Part shown: piece after piece, positions 59,396 to 64,000 of the stretch | How the letters are laid out: every line of letters begins with the position of its first letter | Numbering within the stretch: position 1 is the stretch's first letter | Assembly: GCA_003164035.1 (NCBI GenBank) | Contig: PLRS01000141.1 | Coordinates: 24,436-88,435, forward strand | Direction: 5' to 3' | Origin: Bryobacterales bacterium | GTDB taxonomy: Bacteria; Acidobacteriota; Terriglobia; Bryobacterales; Bryobacteraceae | Length of the DNA: 64,000 nucleotides | The notes under the pieces: model-generated | The model's database searches: none | The model's input: the letters and a program-made list of their open reading frames with translations, nothing else | Told to the model about the DNA's origin: nothing | Position numbers and translations under genes: made by a program

Positions 59396-60157
59396 CTACT
59401 CGTTCAGCTTGAACGTCACGGTGATGGGGGCGATGACTTCCACCGGGTCGCCGTTTAGATAGGTAGGCTCGTAGATCCACTGCTTGACGGCATCGATCGC
59501 GGCACCGGCCAGCAAGGGGTGGCCGCTGAGGACGCGCAGTTCCTTGAGCCGCCCGTCCACGCCGATTACCGAGGACAGCTCCACCGTCCCTTGTATGCGC
59601 ATGTTGCGCGCCAGCATTGGATAGACTGGCTCCACGCGGTGCACCAGGCGAGCCATCTTGACCTGGCCGCCGGGGCGGAGGCGGAGCGGGGCGGCGGGCA
59701 CGGCTCGGGCGGCCGGCGCGGCAACCTCGATCCGCGGCAGCGGGCTGGTGCGTGCATTTTCCAGGATGGCGGCGACCAGTCCCAGACCGGGGCCACTCGC
59801 CTGGCCCATGCCGACGCCGTCCGGCATGCCTACCACGCCAACCTCGCCCGGCGGATCTTCAATCATGACCGGGTGCGGCGGGATACGCGTGGGCAGAAGC
59901 AGCACGCGTTGGTCGATAGGTCGAAAAGCTTCACGAACAGCGCGGGGACGTTCGGCCGCGACCACGTGGGCCGGGGCCAAGGGCGCGGCCGGCTCCAGCA
60001 GTGCGATCAACGCTTGTGGACGCGGCATGGCCTGCGGCCACAACATCGGAAACAGCGCGGCGGAGCCAACCAGGATACTCTCGATGGTGACGCCCAAGCC
60101 GGTGGCCCAAGCCCTCCGGCCGGAAGCGTAACTCGATAGAACGGCCTGTTCGAACAT
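59396..60157 (-). CDS. TonB-family energy-transducer protein
   Basis: A 253-residue inner-membrane protein. It has a single transmembrane helix near residues 18-40 (LGVTIESILVGSAALFPMLW), a Pro-rich periplasmic span, and a C-terminal TonB domain (VEPVYPMLARNMRIQGTVEL; AAIDAVKQWIYEPTYLNGDP; ITVTFKLNE). The YP-x-x-A/L-R-x-x-x-IQGTV block is diagnostic. It could power one of the Oar-like receptors, but ExbB/ExbD are not adjacent. GAGGAGG lies 8 bases before ATG 60157. It converges on the ThuA/DUF1080 gene. Confidence 0.88.
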   Translation of the reverse strand: MFEQAVLSSYASGRRAWATGLGVTIESILVGSAALFPMLWPQAMPRPQALIALLEPAAPLAPAHVVAAERPRAVREAFRPIDQRVLLLPTRIPPHPVMIEDPPGEVGVVGMPDGVGMGQASGPGLGLVAAILENARTSPLPRIEVAAPAARAVPAAPLRLRPGGQVKMARLVHRVEPVYPMLARNMRIQGTVELSSVIGVDGRLKELRVLSGHPLLAGAAIDAVKQWIYEPTYLNGDPVEVIAPITVTFKLNE

Positions 60158-60487
60158 AGCAGTTTCCTCCTCTGGAACGATTCCAATCTCTGCCGGCAAC
60201 CAATCACACGTGCCGGCCAGGTTTCAGGAGGGCGGCCGCTCTCACCACAACCCGCTTACCACGCTTTCTACAACCTGCCTTCTACACACCATAGACACCG
60301 GAATCGGAAGTAAGTTTCCGAATTGCGGACAGCCGCAAGGACAGTGGGATTTACGCGCGGGCGGCGTATGGCTACAATACGGGCAGTACGCCTCCGGAGC
60401 GCCGCTTTTCGGGCACCGGTGAGGCCGTGCCGCGTCCCGCTGGGGGCAGCCCGGAATCCCGATGAAAAATCCGAAAGGAGTAGTCTC

Positions 60488-61864
60488 ATGCATCGAAGGT
60501 GTTTTTTGAGGTCCCTCGCCGCGGCCCAGGCCGCCGGTCTCGCGCATGTCCCGCTGGTATTGCCATGGGAGGCGATGGCGCAACAGCGAGGCGAGATGGC
60601 TCCGGTCGAACCCTTTAAGCCCAGCGAGGGGGCGAACCATCCGCTCGGCGCGGGCAAGGGGATTTATCCGGGCAGGGTGGTGTGGGTGCGCGACGCCAAG
60701 GCCACCAGTTGGGACGGTGTGACAGGGCACTGGTGGGACGACGCGAACACCAACCAAAAAGTGGTCCACGGCATGACTTCCGGGCTGCTTCAAAATCTGA
60801 CCGGAAGGAAGAACGACCGGCAGGCATGGGACGCGCTGTTCCGGAGTTTCAATAGCGCCCACCAGTTTGGGAACTCGGGATATCGCCCCGGCGAGCGAAT
60901 CGCGATCAAGATCAATTGCAACCAGGACCGCTCGCCGGAATGGGGCACGCTGTCGCCGGGAGCCCGGGGCCCAGCCGCGCCGCAGAATGGCCTGCCGAGC
61001 CCTCACGCCGTGGTGGCGCTGGTGACCCAACTGATCGAAGCGGGCGGGGTGCGAGGCGAGGACATCGTTGTTTACGACGTCGCCGGCGGGCGCAATGTCG
61101 GCCAGCCCATCTATACCCGGATCAGGGCGAATTCGGGCGCTCAGTTCCAGGCGGTGAAGTTCCTGGTGGGCACCGATTTCAAACAGGGCGGCCGCATGTT
61201 CGCCGCGCCGGACATGGCCAACCCGGTTCGATTCTCGAAAGCGGACGTGCCGGCGGCCTATCTGGCGGAGCAGGTGACCGGGGCCAAGTACATGATCAAC
61301 ATGGCGCTGCTGCGGCCGCACGGGATGGCCGGGGTGACGCTGATCGGAAAGAACCACTTCGGCTCGGTATATTTCCCCAACGATGGCGGCTGGTCGCCCA
61401 GGGCGCTGCACGCGAGCGTGATGCGGACTCAGGCCATGGGCTCCTACAATGCGCTGGTGGACCTGATCGGGCACCGGCACCTGGGCGGCAAGACCATGCT
61501 CTACATGCTGGACGGCCTGTATACCGCCGAGCACAACGAAAGCAACGTCTTCAAGTGGGCGTCGTTCAACGACCATTGGGCTTCCAGCATGCTGGCATCG
61601 CAGGACCCGGTGGCAATCGATTCGGTGGCGCTCGACCTTCTCCGCAGCGAGCCCCGCGCCACCCAGGTGCGCGGCAACGCGGACAATTACCTCCACGAAT
61701 CCGCACAAGCCGGGAAACCCCCGTCCGGCACGATCTACAACCCCGATGGCGGCGGCACGCTGGCCAGCCTGGGCGTGCACGAGCACTGGAACAGCGCCGA
61801 CGCACGCAAATACACGCGTAACCTGGGCGGAAAAGAAGGCATCGAACTGATCGCCGCGGGATAG
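60488..61864 (+). CDS. DUF362 domain protein with Tat-like signal
   Basis: A 458-residue exported protein. The N-terminus MHRRCFLRSLAAAQAAGLAH has a twin-arginine-like pattern (RR-x-FLRS). DUF362 regions follow: GERIAIKINCNQDRSPEWG, SPHAVVALVTQLIEAGGVRG, YDVAGGRNVGQPI, NMALLRPHGMAGVTLIGKNH and WASSMLASQDPVAIDSVALD. DUF362 proteins are often partners of iron-sulphur proteins; no Cys cluster is seen here, and the function is unproven. AAGGAG lies 7 bases before ATG 60488. There is no operon partner: an 850-bp gene-free region follows. Confidence 0.9.
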   Translation: MHRRCFLRSLAAAQAAGLAHVPLVLPWEAMAQQRGEMAPVEPFKPSEGANHPLGAGKGIYPGRVVWVRDAKATSWDGVTGHWWDDANTNQKVVHGMTSGLLQNLTGRKNDRQAWDALFRSFNSAHQFGNSGYRPGERIAIKINCNQDRSPEWGTLSPGARGPAAPQNGLPSPHAVVALVTQLIEAGGVRGEDIVVYDVAGGRNVGQPIYTRIRANSGAQFQAVKFLVGTDFKQGGRMFAAPDMANPVRFSKADVPAAYLAEQVTGAKYMINMALLRPHGMAGVTLIGKNHFGSVYFPNDGGWSPRALHASVMRTQAMGSYNALVDLIGHRHLGGKTMLYMLDGLYTAEHNESNVFKWASFNDHWASSMLASQDPVAIDSVALDLLRSEPRATQVRGNADNYLHESAQAGKPPSGTIYNPDGGGTLASLGVHEHWNSADARKYTRNLGGKEGIELIAAG

Positions 61865-61930
61865 CGCCCGGCGGGTCTGCGCCGAGTGCTCGCACCGCCA
61901 GAGAAAATGAGCTGACCCGTTTTAGTGGGG

Positions 61931-61967
61931 CAGGTTGTCAACCTGCGGACCGGTTGTCAACCGGTCC
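61931..61967. repeat. Adjacent perfect palindromes with a TTGTCAA core
   Basis: CAGGTTGTCAACCTG (61931-61945) and GGACCGGTTGTCAACCGGTC plus C (61947-61967) share the GGTTGTCAACC core; GTGGGG precedes them. They belong to the GTGGGGC palindrome group. The rest of 61865-62315 shows no gene. Confidence 0.6.
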
Positions 61968-62315
61968 AGCTGGGCGCAGCCCGGCCGTTCCCCGGCAAGC
62001 CCGGATACCGGGCCCACCCCAAATTCCACGACTTCAGTTCGGGGACTCCTCCGGGCACTCTTGGCTGCGACTATGTCGTAAATTCAGCCGCCGTTCCTGG
62101 CCGCCCTCCCGCAGCGCGCCTCCCCACCTATTTCGTGGACACCACGCCAGGCACCGCCTCACCACCGGATCGAGATCCCGGACCACCGCCCACTCCGACT
62201 CGGCACGTTCAGCTCAATCCTCCGTGCCTGTCGCTGCGCATAAGGGTGCCCTGCATGAGGCGATTATCGCGGACCCGTAGACACTCCGCAGTCGAAAGCC
62301 GACCTATCACGATAG

Positions 62316-62365
62316 CAGCCCTGAAAAGGCTGGCGTCGGCGGTTCGATTCCGTCCCTGGCCACCA
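62316..62365 (+). tRNA. 3' fragment of tRNA-Phe (GAA), probable integration scar
   Basis: CAGCC-CTGAAAA-GGCTG is a Phe anticodon arm (GAA). It is followed by variable loop GCGTC, T arm GGCGG-TTCGATT-CCGTC, acceptor half CCTGGCC, discriminator A and CCA. The 5' half (GGCCAGG acceptor strand and D arm) is absent upstream. A functional tRNA is therefore impossible, but the match to a tRNA 3' end is complete. Confidence 0.75.
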
Positions 62366-62718
62366 CGTTTTCAATAGCTTACAAAGCTCCCCTTCGGCGT
62401 TTTCATTCCATTTCATTCCAAAACTATGGCGCGGGACGATTCGCCTCGTCTGGAATGCTGGAGTGTAGCGGAGTGGCTAGCCTCTCGATTCGCTGCGGCT
62501 TGGAACCGCGAACAAGGGGGCTCCACCCCCTCGTATATCCCCCGGGATTTCTCGCTTTCGCGCCGGGGCTGGTTGGGTTACTATTCGTTCGGGCCAGCCG
62601 GAGGATAGGGCAATGCAGGGATGCAACCCGAGCGCCGCGCTGGAGGCCGGGGCTGGTGGGGCGTGGCAACATGCCTCTCCGCTCTGTCGGAGATAATGAA
62701 AATTACGAGGCGGCGGCA

Positions 62719-62931
62719 ATGAGCAATCTACGAAATGAAATCGGCGATCTCTCGGCGGCGGAAAAATTTGACTTGCTCGACGCGCTGTGGGAAAGCCTCG
62801 AAGCCGATGAACTGTCCCTGACGGACGTCCAGCGCGATGAACTGGACTATCGCCTGGGCCAGTACGAGCGCAACCCGGATGAAGTCATTCCCTGGGAGGA
62901 AGTCAGGGCGGGCTTGTTTAAGAAGCAGTGA
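62719..62931 (+). CDS. ParD-like antitoxin (addiction-module component)
   Basis: A 70-residue acidic protein: MSNLRNEIGDLSAAEKFDLL, DALWESLEADELSLTDVQRD and RNPDEVIPWEEVRAGLFK. The LSxxEKxxLxxxLWxSLE and PWxEVRAxL patterns are those of the putative addiction-module component family (PF09720-type). GAGG lies upstream of ATG 62719. Its stop overlaps the toxin start by 4 bp. It should bind the ParE/RelE-type toxin and repress the operon. It follows the tRNA-Phe fragment by 350 bp, which fits a mobile accessory region. Confidence 0.88.
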   Translation: MSNLRNEIGDLSAAEKFDLLDALWESLEADELSLTDVQRDELDYRLGQYERNPDEVIPWEEVRAGLFKKQ

Positions 62932-63233
62932 CGCTGCCGGTCGTATGGATACCTGAAGCGGATGCAGACCTGAAGGAAGCACTCGCCTGGTACGAAGGCA
63001 TTCACCCTGACCTTGGCATGCGCTTTGCTCTGGCGGTGGATGCCGCTGTAGAGGTCATCGCGCGAAGTCCCCTCGCCTTCCAGATGGTGCATGCGGAAAT
63101 ACGCCGGGCTGGCATAAGGCGCTTCCCTTACGGCCTCTTTTTCAAGATGGAAAGCAACCGCATCGTTGTGGTTGCCTGTATGCATGGACGGCGGAATCCG
63201 AAACGGTGGAAGGTTCGTCGCAGTGCGGATTGA
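62928..63233 (+). CDS. ParE/RelE-superfamily toxin
   Basis: A 101-residue basic protein: VVWIPEADADLKEALAWYEG, HPDLGMRFALAVDAAVEVIA, SPLAFQMVHAEIRRAGIRRF and PYGLFFKMESNRIVVVACMH, with the ending GRRNPKRWK. The Y/F-G-L-x-F-K strand followed by I-V-V-V-A-x-x-H and the basic tail is the ParE/RelE toxin fold. GTG 62928 overlaps the antitoxin stop (GTGA), as usual for the family. It probably poisons gyrase or ribosome function in the absence of antitoxin. Confidence 0.88.
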   Translation: MTLPVVWIPEADADLKEALAWYEGIHPDLGMRFALAVDAAVEVIARSPLAFQMVHAEIRRAGIRRFPYGLFFKMESNRIVVVACMHGRRNPKRWKVRRSAD

Positions 63234-63269
63234 CTTGTCTATCAGCCCCGGCCTGAAGCGATAAATCCC

Positions 63270-63303
63270 GGCGACCGCAAGCCCTCGATGGGCTGAGGTC
63301 GCC
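63270..63303. repeat. Hairpin after the toxin gene
   Basis: GGCGACC at 63270-63276 pairs with GGTCGCC at 63297-63303, and AGCCC pairs with GGGCT around TCGAT. There is no T-run, so it is only a possible terminator. It lies about 40 bp downstream of the toxin stop. Confidence 0.4.
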
Positions 63304-63471
63304 AGTTACGGAAGGTCGCAGCGTTCTTTTCAGCGTTTGAGTTACCCACCCCCGCCGCCTACGGCGCTCAATTGGATTGCGCGGCGGCGGGCGTGGATAA
63401 CTCCGACAGAGTATTAAGCTTTAAGAAGAGAAAACCCACTAACCTTTTGAATTTTCTACTTGCGGTCGGCA

Positions 63472-63708
63472 GGTGACAGAAAAACCGGTGACAAGAAAAA
63501 CCGGTGACAGGCTACGTAGAAAAACCGGTGACAGAAAAACCGGTGACAGAAAAACCGGTGACAGGCTACGTGTTTCCTAAAAAAACCGGTGACACAAAAA
63601 ACCGGTGACAGGCTACGTGTTTCCTAGTTTTCCAAAAAAACCGGTGACACAAAAACCGGTGACAAAAACCGGTGACAGGCTACGTGTTTCCTAGTTTTCC
63701 AAGAGGGA
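63472..63708 (+). repeat. Tandem array of ACCGGTGACA units with variable spacers
   Basis: Ten complete copies of ACCGGTGACA preceded by A-runs, with an 11th partial copy at the left end. Spacers are short A-runs or the longer GGCTACGTGTTTCCTAG, the latter growing by TTTTCC in later units. The remaining 63709-64000 has GGGACAGCCTGAAC at 63723 and no gene. Unit and spacer sizes vary too much for CRISPR. Confidence 0.8.
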
Positions 63709-64000
63709 AACCGAGGGAAACCGGGACAGCCTGAACTGCCCTGTTTTTCCGTAAGGGAAGTCGGCCTGACGCGAAATCCCAGTCACAAACTTTCCAAATT
63801 ATTTCAGGCCCCTAAATCCTTTCCTCCCACCGCCTCGTCTCTGCCTCAGTTCCTCACCGTCCCAGTCGTCGTGCTACACCTCAAGATTGGGGAGCCGCTA
63901 TCACCCCGGTTGGGCCCGCGAACGTGCCTTTTCCTTTCAACAAAAAGAAACAGAATAACTTATGCGCTCAATACTAACCCAATTCGCTCCCTTTTCCGAA

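Noticed and set aside
60242..61786. 514-codon minus-strand frame opposite the DUF362 gene
   Set aside because: It is a shadow of the DUF362 coding sequence and crosses the promoter region; no protein motif is present.
62460..62560. tRNA-like segment (TGTAGCGGAGTGGCTAGC ... GGGGGCTCCACCCCC)
   Set aside because: An anticodon-like arm and T-like hairpin can be drawn, but the acceptor ends do not pair and the TTCGA motif is absent.
63472..63708. CRISPR array
   Set aside because: Repeats are only 10-14 bases, spacers are repeated A-runs or identical GGCTACGTGTTTCC sequences, and no cas gene is present.
63963..64000. Start of another gene at the right edge (ATG 63963)
   Set aside because: Only 12-13 codons are visible and there is no ribosome-binding site, so it cannot be supported.

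Overview
The window looks like a chromosomal segment of a high-GC acidobacterium of the Solibacter/Bryobacter type. The pointers are lineage-typical families: an Acidobacteria VWFA-related protein, two MacB-like orphan permeases (ADOP type), a protein with a Solibacter-type (TIGR03437-like) C-terminal domain, and a large Oar-like TonB-dependent receptor with an N-terminal carboxypeptidase-regulatory domain. Many small REP-like palindromic repeats also fit. No rRNA, phage or plasmid backbone, CRISPR array or intact IS element was seen. Family assignments come from reading the translated sequence and were not checked by database search.

Layout. 1-9.4 kb: pyruvate dehydrogenase E1 (aceE, cut by the window edge), a LysW-like zinc-ribbon protein and a small exported protein, tRNA-Asp, a FucP-type sugar permease, the overlapping molybdenum-cofactor operon moeA-moaC-mogA followed by a VWFA-related protein, and a RutE-like reductase. 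9.4-18.6 kb: the Oar-like receptor divergent from a membrane-anchored regulator-like protein, a protein with a PD-(D/E)XK-type nuclease motif, a winged-helix protein and an orphan protein of unknown function. 18.6-27.7 kb: repeat-rich; it holds a three-gene exported-protein operon, a 366-bp MITE-like element lying at the 3' end of a frameshifted surface protein, a YggU/DUF167 protein, a Wzt-like ABC ATPase and small accessory genes.

27.9-41.5 kb: an ADOP permease, GDP-mannose dehydratase and GDP-fucose synthase (gmd-fcl), a CCA-adding/poly(A) polymerase family enzyme, an amino-acid permease, a frameshifted SEC-C protein, a DUF3179 membrane protein with an in-frame TGA that is very probably selenocysteine, a GT-C glycosyltransferase-like protein, a VapBC-like toxin-antitoxin pair and a DUF3788 protein. 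41.6-64 kb: an RND efflux adaptor and pump, a zinc alcohol dehydrogenase divergent from threonine synthase, a Solibacter-type secreted repeat protein, a second ADOP permease, thioredoxin-like, DUF4352, CpsB-like phosphatase, metallophosphoesterase, ThuA/DUF1080, TonB-like and DUF362 genes, then a 3' fragment of tRNA-Phe, a ParE-type toxin-antitoxin pair and a repeat array.

The strongest candidate for something new is the DUF3179 gene at 36949-38163. A TGA codon replaces the first Cys of the conserved TYCxLC motif (read as TYUTLC). It is followed at the right distance by a stem-loop whose apical loop is GGUCU, as in the E. coli fdhF SECIS. Second-tier observations are recurrent -10 boxes that place transcription starts at or within a few bases of start codons (leaderless mRNAs), including one shared symmetric -10 between adh and thrC, and several uncatalogued palindromic repeat families.
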